A stretch of 64,000 nucleotides of DNA from Chloroflexota bacterium (GTDB lineage Bacteria; Chloroflexota; Anaerolineae; Caldilineales; Caldilineaceae): the NCBI GenBank assembly GCA_016861025.1, contig BOKO01000001.1, positions 488,001 to 552,000 of the forward strand, read 5' to 3'. The position numbers and the translations under genes were made by a program. The notes beneath the pieces were generated by a model. That model was not told where the DNA came from, ran no database searches, and saw only the letters and a list, made by a program, of their open reading frames with translations. How positions within the stretch are numbered: position 1 is the first letter of the stretch; each line of letters starts with the position of its first letter. Shown piece by piece: positions 48,327 through 59,203 of the stretch.

Positions 48327-49379
48327 ATGAGTTTTCTTTGGTCATGGCTATTGCTTCTTCTCATTCTAGTTCCCCTGTTGATCGTAGCCTATTGGTGGGT
48401 GCAGCGCCGTCGGCGACGCGTAAGCGTGCGCTTTTCAAGTCTGTCATTGGTGCGTGCGGCGTTGCCCAAACAGTCGCTCTGGAAGCGACATGTCCCTTTT
48501 GCACTGCTGATCGCTGCGCTGATCAGTGCGATCTTTGCTGTGGCGCGCCCGATGGCTGTGATGGCCGTGCCGACCAACCAGACTTCGATTATCCTGGCGA
48601 TCGACGTGTCGCGCAGCATGTGCTCGACCGATATTCCCCCCAACCGTTTTCAAGCCGCCAAAGATGCAGCCAAGGAATTTATCGACAGCCAGCCGCCTGG
48701 GACCGAGATCGGCATCGTCGCCTTCGCCGGTTTTGCTGAGATGGTGCAGCCGCCCACCCCTGACAAAGAAGTGCTGATCAGCACCGTACAGAGCCTGCTC
48801 ACCGGGCGGCGCACTGCGGTGGGCAGCGCTATTCTCAAATCGATTGACGCCATCGCTGAGATTGATCCAACTGTGCCTCGCAGCACGCGGAGCAGCGCCG
48901 ATCCGGCGATTACACCGGTCATGACGGGCGCCTACACGCCTAACATCATTATTCTGCTCACCGATGGCGCCAGCAACGCAGGCGTTGATCCGCTGGAGGC
49001 GGCCCAGCAAGCCGCCGATCGCGGTGTCCGCGTGTATACGATTGGTTTTGGCACCGCGGAGGGCGGGCGCATGGATTGCGGCCAATTTGACGGTTTTGAG
49101 CCATTTATGGGCGGCGGCTTCCCCTTTGGCGGCGGGGGCGGCGGCCAGTTCCGCCGCGGCATCGACGAAGAAACCCTGATCCAGGTCTCCGCCATGACGG
49201 GTGGAGAGTATTATGCCGCTGAAAGCGCCAGCGAACTTCGTGAAGTCTTTCGCGGTCTGCCCACCTATCTGATCACCCGCTACGAGACGACCGAAGTGAG
49301 CGCTGGCTTTGCTGGTCTGGCCGGCTTGCTTTTGGCGGCAGCAGTGGGTCTGGCGATGCGTTGGAATCCGCTTTTATAG
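48327..49379 (+). CDS. VWA-domain membrane protein, BatB-like
   Basis: The 350-residue paralogue of the previous protein has the same layout: membrane segments FLWSWLLLLLILVPLLIVAY and FALLIAALISAIFAVA, MIDAS AIDVSRSMCSTDI, and a C-terminal membrane segment. A Gly/Phe-rich loop (GGGFPFGGGGGGQF) precedes the last strand. AGGAG lies upstream of ATG 48327. It ends the operon. Confidence 0.92.
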   Translation: MSFLWSWLLLLLILVPLLIVAYWWVQRRRRRVSVRFSSLSLVRAALPKQSLWKRHVPFALLIAALISAIFAVARPMAVMAVPTNQTSIILAIDVSRSMCSTDIPPNRFQAAKDAAKEFIDSQPPGTEIGIVAFAGFAEMVQPPTPDKEVLISTVQSLLTGRRTAVGSAILKSIDAIAEIDPTVPRSTRSSADPAITPVMTGAYTPNIIILLTDGASNAGVDPLEAAQQAADRGVRVYTIGFGTAEGGRMDCGQFDGFEPFMGGGFPFGGGGGGQFRRGIDEETLIQVSAMTGGEYYAAESASELREVFRGLPTYLITRYETTEVSAGFAGLAGLLLAAAVGLAMRWNPLL

Positions 49380-49471
49380 AAATGCATGCGCCGTAATTTT
49401 GTGTTTTGGGCAAAATGCACAGATGCGTTTTGTGATATTTGCAATATTATGTTGTATTAATCTCCTGTGAG

Positions 49472-49500
49472 TTGGGTGAGCAGCAAAATCCGCATATAAT
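49472..49500 (+). promoter_or_regulatory. Promoter of the ATP-grasp/alpha-E/transglutaminase operon
   Basis: TTGGGT at 49472-49477 and TATAAT at 49495-49500 are exactly 17 bases apart, 48 bases before the ATP-grasp start. Confidence 0.6.
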
Positions 49501-49548
49501 TCTGGCAATTGATTTGTGGGTTTATGAGCACTCTGCACAGGAGGGGCG

Positions 49549-51018
49549 ATGAATGCTGTAGGACGGGTGACGGCAACGGACGACGTACGATTTGCTGCTT
49601 ACGAATTGGACGACGCCTACGATGAGATGTTCACCCCTGAAGGCGTCCCGCGACCGCATTACTCTTCTCTCTTCGACCGCTTACTCGATCTATCTCCAGC
49701 CGAACTGGAGATGCGTCAGCAGACCGCCGATCTGTCATTTCTGCATCAGGGCGTCACCTTCACCGTCTACAGCGATGCGCGCGGCACCGAGCGCATCTTC
49801 CCCTACGACCTGCTGCCGCGCATCATCACCGCCGGCGAATGGGAAACGGTGGAGCGCGGGCTAATTCAGCGCATCACTGCACTCAACCTCTTTTTGCACG
49901 ACATCTATCACAAAGGGCAAATTCTCGCCGACAGAGTTGTGCCCTTTGACCTGGTCTACAGCAGCAAGCACTATCGCCGCGAGATGTGTGGGTTGGATAC
50001 GCCGCACGGCGTCTATGTTGCAGTGACCGGCACCGATTTGATTCGGCTGACTGACGGGCGCTTCGCCGTACTTGAAGACAACCTGCGCGTGCCGTCGGGG
50101 GCGTCGTACATGCTCGCCAACCGTCAGGTGATGAAACGCATCTTTCCAGGGCTGTTCAGTCTCTATGGCGTGCGCCCGCTGGAGTTCTACGGGCAGGCGC
50201 TGCAAAATACGCTGGCGGCGCTGTCGCCAGCGTCGCCCGACGAGACGACGATTGTGCTGCTCTCGCCCGGCGTCTACAACTCGGCTTATTTCGAGCACAC
50301 CTTTCTGGCGCGACAGATGGGCATTCCGCTCGTCGAGGGCCGCGACCTGGCGGTGCACGACAACACCGTCTACATGCGCACGACCGCCGGTTTGCGCCGC
50401 GTCGATGTGATTTACCGGCGCATCGACGACGACTTCATCGACCCGCTGATCTTCCGCAAGGACTCGATGTTGGGCGTCGCCGGGTTGTTCAACGCCTACC
50501 GCGCCGGCAATGTCACGCTCGCCAACGCTGTCGGCACGGGCGTGGCTGACGACAAGGCAGTCTACGCCTACGTGCCCGCCATCATCCGCTACTATCTTGG
50601 CGAAGAGCCGATCCTGCCCAATATCGAGACTTATCAGTGCGCCGATCCGAAAGAGCGCGGTTATGTGCTGGCAAATCTGGACAAACTGGTGGTGAAGGCG
50701 GTGGGCGAATCGGGCGGCTACGGCATGTTGGTGGGTCCTCATAGCACCGTCGAGGAGCGCGAGACCTTCCGCTCATTGATCGAGGCAAACCCACGCAACT
50801 ATATCGCGCAGCCGACGATCAACCTCTCGCGGGCGCCCTGTTTTCTCGACGGACGGGTCGAGGCGCGGCACGTCGATCTGCGCCCCTATATTCTCTACGG
50901 CAAGCGCGTCACCATCCTGCCAGGCGGGCTGACCCGTGTAGCGCTGCGTCGTGGGTCGCTGGTTGTCAACTCTTCGCAGGGCGGCGGCAGCAAGGATACG
51001 TGGGTGCTCAATTGGTGA
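49549..51018 (+). CDS. Circularly permuted ATP-grasp type 2 protein (DUF404/DUF407)
   Basis: The 489-residue protein has YDEMFTPEGVPRPHYSSL, FHQGVTF-like LHQGVTFTVYSD, ERIFPYDLLPRI, VLEDNLRVPSGASYMLANR, VYRRIDDDFIDPL, ANAVGTGVADDKAVYAYVP and LVVKAVGESGGYGMLVGP, the marks of this amidoligase-like family. AGGAGGGG precedes ATG 49549. The family is nearly always beside alpha-E and transglutaminase-like genes, as here. Joint action in peptide synthesis or protein modification has been predicted; the substrate is unknown. Confidence 0.93.
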   Translation: MNAVGRVTATDDVRFAAYELDDAYDEMFTPEGVPRPHYSSLFDRLLDLSPAELEMRQQTADLSFLHQGVTFTVYSDARGTERIFPYDLLPRIITAGEWETVERGLIQRITALNLFLHDIYHKGQILADRVVPFDLVYSSKHYRREMCGLDTPHGVYVAVTGTDLIRLTDGRFAVLEDNLRVPSGASYMLANRQVMKRIFPGLFSLYGVRPLEFYGQALQNTLAALSPASPDETTIVLLSPGVYNSAYFEHTFLARQMGIPLVEGRDLAVHDNTVYMRTTAGLRRVDVIYRRIDDDFIDPLIFRKDSMLGVAGLFNAYRAGNVTLANAVGTGVADDKAVYAYVPAIIRYYLGEEPILPNIETYQCADPKERGYVLANLDKLVVKAVGESGGYGMLVGPHSTVEERETFRSLIEANPRNYIAQPTINLSRAPCFLDGRVEARHVDLRPYILYGKRVTILPGGLTRVALRRGSLVVNSSQGGGSKDTWVLNW

Positions 51019-51034
51019 GAAAGGAGAATCAGCC

Positions 51035-52018
51035 ATGAACGCCATGCTTTCGCGCGTCGCCGACAGCCTTTACTGGATGAGCCGCTATTTGGAGCGCGCC
51101 GACCACGTTGCGCGCCAGCTCGACGTGCACCTGACCATCGTCACCGAACAGGCGGTCGACGCAGCGCGCCGACGCCGCCGTCGGCTGATCACTTGCCTGG
51201 TGGATGAGAAAGAGCACGCCGCCGCTGAATCGTCGGACTATGAGCTTGCCGATCTGCTCACCTTTGATGAAGACAACCCCAGCTCGATTGTCAACTGCAT
51301 CGCTGCGGCGCGTGAGAATGCGCGCCAGGTGCGCGAGCAGATCAACTCGCAGATGTGGGAGCAGATCAACCAGATGCACCTGACTGTGCGCAGCCAGCCG
51401 ATGCAAAGTCTATGGAACGGTCAGCCCCACAGCTTCTATCACTGGATCAACCAGGAAGTCTACCGTTTTCAGGGCATCACCGATTCGCGCATCACGCGCG
51501 ACCAGGGCTGGCACTTCATCCAGATCGGTCGCTATCTAGAACGCGCCAGCGAAACCGCCGACTCGCTCAACGTCGATTTTCGTGAACTCTACGCAAGCGG
51601 GCTGGAGATCGACGCCATCGATCAGCAGACCTATCTGGATTGGGTCGGTCTGCTGCGCGGCTGTGCAGCGTATGAGGCGTACAGCAAAGTCTACGCCGCC
51701 AACGTGCAGCCGCGGCACATTGTCGAGTTTTTGCTGCTCAATCCAAACTTCCCCTATTCCGTGCATTTTGGCATCAACCGCATCCAAAGTTCGCTGCAGG
51801 TGGTCGGCGAGGAGACCGAGACGCCCAAATCCGCACGCGTCTATCGGTTAGGCGGACGGTTGCGCGCCATGCTAGACTATGCACAGGTCGATGAGATCAT
51901 GGAGAGCGGGCTGGGCAGCTATCTGCTCAACATCCAGAACCAATGCGGTCAGATTCACCAGGCAATCTATGAGACCTATATCGCCTACTCAATCGAAGAC
52001 AAATTGAAGGCAGCCTGA
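51035..52018 (+). CDS. Alpha-E domain protein (DUF403)
   Basis: The 327-residue all-helical protein has MLSRVADSLYWMSRYLERADHVAR, INCIAAARENARQVREQI-like ENARQVREQIN, and IQIGRYLERASETADSLNVDF, typical of the alpha-E family (two YLERA helices). AAGGAG lies 8 bases before ATG 51035. Its stop overlaps the next start by one base (TGATG). Confidence 0.92.
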   Translation: MNAMLSRVADSLYWMSRYLERADHVARQLDVHLTIVTEQAVDAARRRRRRLITCLVDEKEHAAAESSDYELADLLTFDEDNPSSIVNCIAAARENARQVREQINSQMWEQINQMHLTVRSQPMQSLWNGQPHSFYHWINQEVYRFQGITDSRITRDQGWHFIQIGRYLERASETADSLNVDFRELYASGLEIDAIDQQTYLDWVGLLRGCAAYEAYSKVYAANVQPRHIVEFLLLNPNFPYSVHFGINRIQSSLQVVGEETETPKSARVYRLGGRLRAMLDYAQVDEIMESGLGSYLLNIQNQCGQIHQAIYETYIAYSIEDKLKAA

Positions 52019-53004
52019 TGCACTATTCCGTCCGTCACACGACGCGTTTTCAATACACTGCACCGATCTCTGAGAGCGTCACCGAAGTGCGGATGCAGCC
52101 GCGCAGCACCGAATATCAGCAATGCAGCCTCTTCCGCCTTCAGGTGCGACCGCAGGCGCGACTTTTTGTCTACACCGACGCTCAGCAGAACACAGTGCAT
52201 CACTTCACGCAACCGGGCGTTCACCAACAACTTGTCATCGTCGCCGAATCGGAGGTGCTGGTGTACCCGCGCCCGCTTCTTCCCGAACGTCTGCCCAACG
52301 ACGCCTGGGTGCAGATCGATGACAGCAACGCTGCGGGCGCACATTATGAGATGCTCATACCCAGCGAAGTGACTGCGCCAACCGACCGGCTGGCGCAGCT
52401 GGCAAAGGAATTGAACGTCGCACGCCGCGGCGACCCATTATCGCTGCTGATCGAGCTCAATCACATGCTGCACCGGGCGATTGCTTACGACGCCGGCAGC
52501 ACGCGCGTCGATTCGCCCATCGACGAAGCGCTGCATCATCGCCGCGGCGTTTGCCAGGACTACACACACATTATGCTGGCGTTGGTGCGCTACTATCTGC
52601 ACATCCCCTGCCGTTATGTCAGCGGCTACCTCTTTCACAGCCGCACGGACACTTCGGCGGATGGCGCATCGCACGCCTGGTTGGATGTATGGCTGCCAAC
52701 GCTCGGTTGGGTGGGCTTTGACCCGACCAACGACATGCTGGTGGGCGAGCGCCACATCGAGGTCGCCGTGGGCCGCGACTACACCGATGTGCCGCCGACG
52801 CGCGGCATTTACAAGGGCAACGCCGGCAGTGAGCTGGCTGTCCATGTTCGTGTGCGGATGCTGCAAGGCGCTGTCAATGAGGATGATGCTGATGCTACTG
52901 ACGGCGACCAGACGCCGGTTTATCGCAGCACGGCTCAGCAGCTCCATGCGCGTTACGCCGAGACGCTTGCCGCGATCCAAATGCAGCAACAACAACAGCA
53001 ATAG
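52018..53004 (+). CDS. Transglutaminase-like cysteine protease
   Basis: The 328-residue protein has an N-terminal beta region of the bacterial transglutaminase family (YSVRHTTRFQYTAPISESVTEV) and a papain-like core with Cys179 (RRGVCQDYTH), His219 (GASHAWLDVW) and Asp235 (GFDPTNDM). It ends in a poly-Gln tail encoded by CAG/CAA codons. It probably cleaves or forms isopeptide or amide bonds made by the ATP-grasp partner. Confidence 0.92.
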   Translation: MHYSVRHTTRFQYTAPISESVTEVRMQPRSTEYQQCSLFRLQVRPQARLFVYTDAQQNTVHHFTQPGVHQQLVIVAESEVLVYPRPLLPERLPNDAWVQIDDSNAAGAHYEMLIPSEVTAPTDRLAQLAKELNVARRGDPLSLLIELNHMLHRAIAYDAGSTRVDSPIDEALHHRRGVCQDYTHIMLALVRYYLHIPCRYVSGYLFHSRTDTSADGASHAWLDVWLPTLGWVGFDPTNDMLVGERHIEVAVGRDYTDVPPTRGIYKGNAGSELAVHVRVRMLQGAVNEDDADATDGDQTPVYRSTAQQLHARYAETLAAIQMQQQQQQ

Positions 53005-53046
53005 TTTCTATCTTCATCAGGAAGTTTCATTTTAACGGTTCGATAG

Positions 53047-54501
53047 ATGTGGCTAGATTACGCTCTACTGATTGGTGGTGTTCTTCTTCTGCTGAGTGTG
53101 ATTTCCAGCAAGGCGTCGGGGCGTTTAGGAATGCCTGCGCTGCTGCTCTTTCTTGTGATCGGCATGTTGGCCGGTTCGGAGGGCATTGGTGGAATTGCGT
53201 TCGATGATGCTGGACTTGCCCAGTCATTGAGCGTCTTGGCGTTGGTGTTCATCCTCTTTTCCGGCGGTTTTGATACAGTATGGCAGGAAATCCGCACGAT
53301 GCTTGCCCCTGGGGCTGCGCTCTCGACAGTGGGCGTGTTCCTGACCGCCGCATTGATTGGCGTGTTTGGCGTGTATGTGCTCGGCTACTCCTGGCTGGAA
53401 GCATTGCTGTTGGGATCAATCATTTCCTCAACAGACGCCGCAGCAGTGTTTGCGATTTTGCGCTCGAAAGGCGTTGGATTGCGCAGCAATCTAAAGTCGC
53501 TGATTGAGCTGGAATCGGGAAGCAATGACCCGATGGCGATTCTCCTCACCACAGGGTTTATCAGTCTGCTCTCGAATCCGGAGCTGACGTTCGCCTCTAT
53601 GATTCCCGCCTTCTTTCTTCAGATGTTGTTGGGCGCATTTCTTGGCTGTTTCTGTGGGTGGTTGATGGCGGTGATCATCAATCGACTGCGCCTGGCGTAT
53701 GACGGGCTTTATCCCGTGCTCTTGATTGCGCTTGTGCTGTTGACATATAGCATCACGGCGCTGCTTGGCGGCAATGGGTTTCTCGCTGTTTATCTGGCCG
53801 GCATCATGGTCGGCAACCGCAGCGTGATCCATCGCCGAAGCCTGATGCGGTTTTTCGACGGTCTTGCCTGGCTAATGCAAATCGTGATGTTCCTGACGCT
53901 TGGGCTGTTGGTGTTCCCTTCACAACTGATACCGGTTGCGGGAATTGGATTGTTTGTATCGTTGTTCCTCATGTTTGTGGCTCGCCCGCTGAGTGTGTTC
54001 CTGACATTGCTTCCCTTCCGCATAAACGTGCGTGAGGTCGCCATGGTGGGATGGGTGGGGCTGCGCGGCGCGGTGCCAATCATTTTGGCAATATTTCCTC
54101 TGCTTGCGGGCATCGGGCGGGCAAACGAGATTTTTAATCTGGTCTTCTTTGTTGTATTGACCTCCATCCTCGTGCAAGGCAGTACGATTCCCCTCGCCGC
54201 ACGTTGGCTGCGCGTCGACAGTCCCTTGCGCGCTCGCCCACGCGCGCCGATCATCTTTGAGCCGACAGAAGGGGTTGAGGGAGATATGGTTGAGCTTGAT
54301 CTGCCGGCAACTTCGCCGGGCGTCGGCAAACGTCTGGTCGATCTTGGTTTGCCTCCAGGCGCTCTACTGGTGCTGATCGGGAGGAACAATCGTTTTCTTG
54401 TCCCCGATGGCAGCACCCAGCTTGAAGCCGAAGACACGCTATTCTTCCTGTCGGACACCGAGACCTTGCACGAAATCAAACAAATTTTGAAAGTGGTGTA
54501 A
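53047..54501 (+). CDS. Cation:proton antiporter, NhaP2/CvrA type (CPA1) with RCK_C domain
   Basis: The 484-residue membrane protein has about 12 segments with LLFLVIGMLAGSEG, FILFSGGFDT, ISSTDAAAVFAILRSKG and ELESGSNDPMAILLT, which contain the ion-binding Asp residues of the K+/Na+:H+ exchanger CvrA. Residues about 405-480 form an RCK_C (TrkA-C) regulatory domain (PGALLVLIGRNNRFLVPDG). It lies convergent to another antiporter gene. Confidence 0.92.
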   Translation: MWLDYALLIGGVLLLLSVISSKASGRLGMPALLLFLVIGMLAGSEGIGGIAFDDAGLAQSLSVLALVFILFSGGFDTVWQEIRTMLAPGAALSTVGVFLTAALIGVFGVYVLGYSWLEALLLGSIISSTDAAAVFAILRSKGVGLRSNLKSLIELESGSNDPMAILLTTGFISLLSNPELTFASMIPAFFLQMLLGAFLGCFCGWLMAVIINRLRLAYDGLYPVLLIALVLLTYSITALLGGNGFLAVYLAGIMVGNRSVIHRRSLMRFFDGLAWLMQIVMFLTLGLLVFPSQLIPVAGIGLFVSLFLMFVARPLSVFLTLLPFRINVREVAMVGWVGLRGAVPIILAIFPLLAGIGRANEIFNLVFFVVLTSILVQGSTIPLAARWLRVDSPLRARPRAPIIFEPTEGVEGDMVELDLPATSPGVGKRLVDLGLPPGALLVLIGRNNRFLVPDGSTQLEAEDTLFFLSDTETLHEIKQILKVV

Positions 54502-54559
54502 ACAATGCCGACGCTTCAGTATGGTGAAAAGGCGTTCGCCGACGCTTTCGTTGCATTTG

Positions 54560-56725
<2,166 letters not shown>

Positions 56726-56772
56726 GATTGGCACTCAGTGTGTGAACCCAACTCTGCCGATACTAATTTTTA

Positions 56773-56874
56773 CAAAGTATACAATATCCAAAGTTCATGA
56801 TACTATACCTTTGCGGAGGCAAACTACATGATCGCTTCACCCTGGATGATTTCGCATTTGGGCAAAGTATACAA
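56773..56874. promoter_or_regulatory. Two copies of CAAAGTATACAA around the antitoxin start
   Basis: The 12-base sequence CAAAGTATACAA, itself partly palindromic, occurs at 56773-56784 upstream and at 56863-56874 inside the fifteenth to eighteenth codons of the antitoxin gene. A TATACC/TATACT-like -10 region lies between. This is a candidate operator pair for self-repression of the toxin-antitoxin operon. Confidence 0.5.
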
Positions 56875-57151
56875 ACTGCAGCCCGCTCTGGTCGATGCTG
56901 CGCTGGAAAAGCTGCTGGATAGTGAACCAGAACTAACTTGGTCGCTAGTTGTAAGTGCCTACCTTGACGAAGAGATTAACCTGGGCAAGGCGGCAGAGCT
57001 ACTCGACATGCACGAACTTGAATTGCGTGATCGATTCATCGAACTTGGCATCCCCTTGCGCATTGGTTCTGCCACCAAAGCGGAAGCAATGGCTGAGGTG
57101 CAGGCGCTTGAGGCCTGGTTGTCGCCCAAACGCGTAGCCTCTGCACAATGA
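56828..57151 (+). CDS. UPF0175-family antitoxin
   Basis: The 107-residue protein has the UPF0175 pattern of small HTH-containing antitoxins: LTWSLVVSAYLDEEINLGKAAELLDMHELELRDRFIELGIPL. GGAGG lies 8-9 bases before ATG 56828. Its stop overlaps the PIN gene start (ATGA), a classical toxin-antitoxin arrangement. Confidence 0.82.
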   Translation: MIASPWMISHLGKVYKLQPALVDAALEKLLDSEPELTWSLVVSAYLDEEINLGKAAELLDMHELELRDRFIELGIPLRIGSATKAEAMAEVQALEAWLSPKRVASAQ

Positions 57152-57621
57152 AGCTCATCCTTGACAATACGGTTTTGTCGAATTTTGCCAGCGTTGGCCG
57201 CCTTGACTTGCTTCAACATGCTCTTGGCACTGAACTTGCCTGTCCGCTCCAGGTCGCTGCTGAGTTTGAAGCGGGTGTTCGCAAAGGCAAGTTGCCGATC
57301 ACGCAGCTTGACATGATTACGGTCATCGAGAGCCTGGAACAGGCTGAACATACGCTATTCCAGGAATACTGTCACCGTGTAAACGCAGGCGAGGCAGCAT
57401 GTCTGGCAATAGCTGCCCATCGTCACTGGAGCTTACTGAGTGACGATCGAGACGCTCGCAAACTTGCTGCACAATTGTCGATTCCAGTCAGCGGTACGTT
57501 GGGAATTCTTCTGCGTCTTGTCAACATCGGCATTCTGACTCTGGAACACGCCGACAGCTTGTTGGGCGAGATGATCGCAAAAGGTTTTCGCTCTCCTGTG
57601 GACAGACTTGATGATCTGTAG
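57148..57621 (+). CDS. PIN-domain (DUF3368-type) toxin
   Basis: The 157-residue protein has the acidic residues of a PIN nuclease: Asp6 in LILDNTVLSNFA, Glu in NAGEAACLAIA, and Asp in LLSDDRDARKLA. DUF3368 proteins pair with UPF0175 antitoxins, as here. It is likely to cleave RNA when free of the antitoxin. Confidence 0.85.
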   Translation: MKLILDNTVLSNFASVGRLDLLQHALGTELACPLQVAAEFEAGVRKGKLPITQLDMITVIESLEQAEHTLFQEYCHRVNAGEAACLAIAAHRHWSLLSDDRDARKLAAQLSIPVSGTLGILLRLVNIGILTLEHADSLLGEMIAKGFRSPVDRLDDL

Positions 57622-57648
57622 CAGCCAGACTGGATAGTTCTCCAGGCT

Positions 57649-58881
57649 CTACCCTGGCTGATGCGCGTCGACCTCCACCATCTTCTCGAAATGGGCAATA
57701 TAGCGGCGCGCTAGATGTGGCCAGCCCAGCTCCGTCTCAATTCGTGTGCGCGCTGCCGCGCCCATCGCCTGGCGCGCCGCCGGATTGGTTGCCAGCAGCG
57801 CAACCGCGGCCGCCAGCGTCGCCGGGTCTTGCTCCGGTGCGATCAGCCCAGTGACGCCGTCCACGATCGCCAGCGGATTGCCGGCCACCGGCGTGCCGAT
57901 CACCGGTTTGGCGCAGCTCATGGCGTCGAGCACACAGACGTTCAACCCATCCGCCGGCTTGCTCACCGAGGGCATCGCCAGAAAGTCCGCCATGTTGTAA
58001 TAGCGCCCGATCTCGGTTTTCGGCACGCTGCCGACCCAGCGCAGCCGCTCAGCCACGCCCAGTTCGGCAGCCAGCGCCTGCCACGCCGCTTTGTCGTCGC
58101 CTTCGCCCACCATCACGGCGACGATGGGCAGGTCGTGCAGCAGCGGCTCCGCCAATGCACGGATCAGCACGTCGAAGCCTTTCTTCGGCACCATGCGCCC
58201 CACGCACAATGCCACCACATCGTCCTTGCCGATCTTCAACTGCTGGCGCAATTCCATGACACCGCTATCATCGGGGCGCAGCGCCGCCGGATCCGTGCCG
58301 TAGATGATCATATCAAAGCGGTTCAGGTCAGCGCCGAGCGGCAGAACTGCATCGCGCAGGTCGGCGCTGTTGGCGGTCAGCAACCCAGCCTGGTTTAGCG
58401 CAAAGCGCGCCATCGCTCGAAAGAGCGGGTTGCTGCGCGCCACCTGCGCATCGGAGCCGGGAATCGAGATCGTCAGCGGAATGCCAAGCCGTCGGCTCAC
58501 GACTGCGCCGATGAAGCCGTTGGGCAGCAACCAGTGTGCGTGCAACACATCTGGGTGGAATCGCTGCGCGTCAGCCATCACTGCCTGAACCCCGCGCACA
58601 AAGAGCATCGGGCTTAATGCATACGCCTCCAGTCGCAGCGCCAGGTCGGATTGCATCGTGCGCATATAGCCAAGCCGATGCAGCGAATCGGGCCAGACGT
58701 AGCGGTAGAGCCGCAGCCGCACCGCGCCGTCGGGCGGACGGTGATACGCCGGATCGTAGGGCGCCCACACCGTCACCTGTTGCCCCTGCGCCGCCAGCTC
58801 CTCGCACAACGCCTCCACAAACGTCCCGCTAAAATCGCCCGCAAACCGCGGATAGTTATGGGTCAACACACCGATATGCAT
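57649..58881 (-). CDS. Family 4 glycosyltransferase
   Basis: The 410-residue GT-B enzyme has IGVLTHNYPRFAGDFSGTFVEAL at the N-terminus, DVLHAHWLLPNGFIG, VALCVGRMVPKKGFDVLIRAL and KPADGLNVCVLDAMSCAKPVIG. In the usual E-x7-E motif both Glu positions are Asp or shifted, which is uncommon. Donor and acceptor are unknown; surface polysaccharide or glycolipid synthesis is likely. It stands alone. Confidence 0.9.
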   Translation of the reverse strand: MHIGVLTHNYPRFAGDFSGTFVEALCEELAAQGQQVTVWAPYDPAYHRPPDGAVRLRLYRYVWPDSLHRLGYMRTMQSDLALRLEAYALSPMLFVRGVQAVMADAQRFHPDVLHAHWLLPNGFIGAVVSRRLGIPLTISIPGSDAQVARSNPLFRAMARFALNQAGLLTANSADLRDAVLPLGADLNRFDMIIYGTDPAALRPDDSGVMELRQQLKIGKDDVVALCVGRMVPKKGFDVLIRALAEPLLHDLPIVAVMVGEGDDKAAWQALAAELGVAERLRWVGSVPKTEIGRYYNMADFLAMPSVSKPADGLNVCVLDAMSCAKPVIGTPVAGNPLAIVDGVTGLIAPEQDPATLAAAVALLATNPAARQAMGAAARTRIETELGWPHLARRYIAHFEKMVEVDAHQPG

Positions 58882-58915
58882 AGTCTGAGTCTATCACCGC
58901 CTTGATAAATCGAGA

Positions 58916-59005
58916 AAGGGAGTGAGGGAGAGGGGAAACGTGCTTGACGCGCGATCTCCCCTCTCCCCTTCTCCCCCTCTCCAATCTCTTAATCTCCCAC
59001 TCTCC
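58916..59005. repeat. Purine/pyrimidine inverted element, copy 1
   Basis: A purine arm (GAGGGAGAGGGGAA) is followed by ACGTGCTTGACGCGCG and a pyrimidine arm (CTCCCCTCTCCCCTTC), then CCAATCTCTTAATCTCCC units. It is similar in build to 61155-61257. The rest of the 58882-59203 spacer holds only the terminator at 59010 and no gene. Confidence 0.65.
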
Positions 59006-59009
59006 AATC

Positions 59010-59041
59010 AAAAAGCCGGGTTCCCCTCTGGAAACCCGGCT
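59010..59041 (-). terminator. Rho-independent terminator
   Basis: On the minus strand AGCCGGGTTTCC pairs with GGGAACCCGGCT and is followed by TTTTT. It ends transcription of the LysM protein gene, with about 160 bases of 3' untranslated RNA. Confidence 0.8.
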
Positions 59042-59203
59042 CGAGCGCTGCTATTCAGTTGTCAGGCGCCTGCGACAGACGCCAACGCCGGCCCCCCACC
59101 AACGAATCTGACAACGGACTCAGGCGCCGTTCTGATGGATGATGGCGTAGCGTTCGCCGCGCCATCATCGCCAGAACAGCCTGATGCGCCATGGAAAATC
59201 ACC

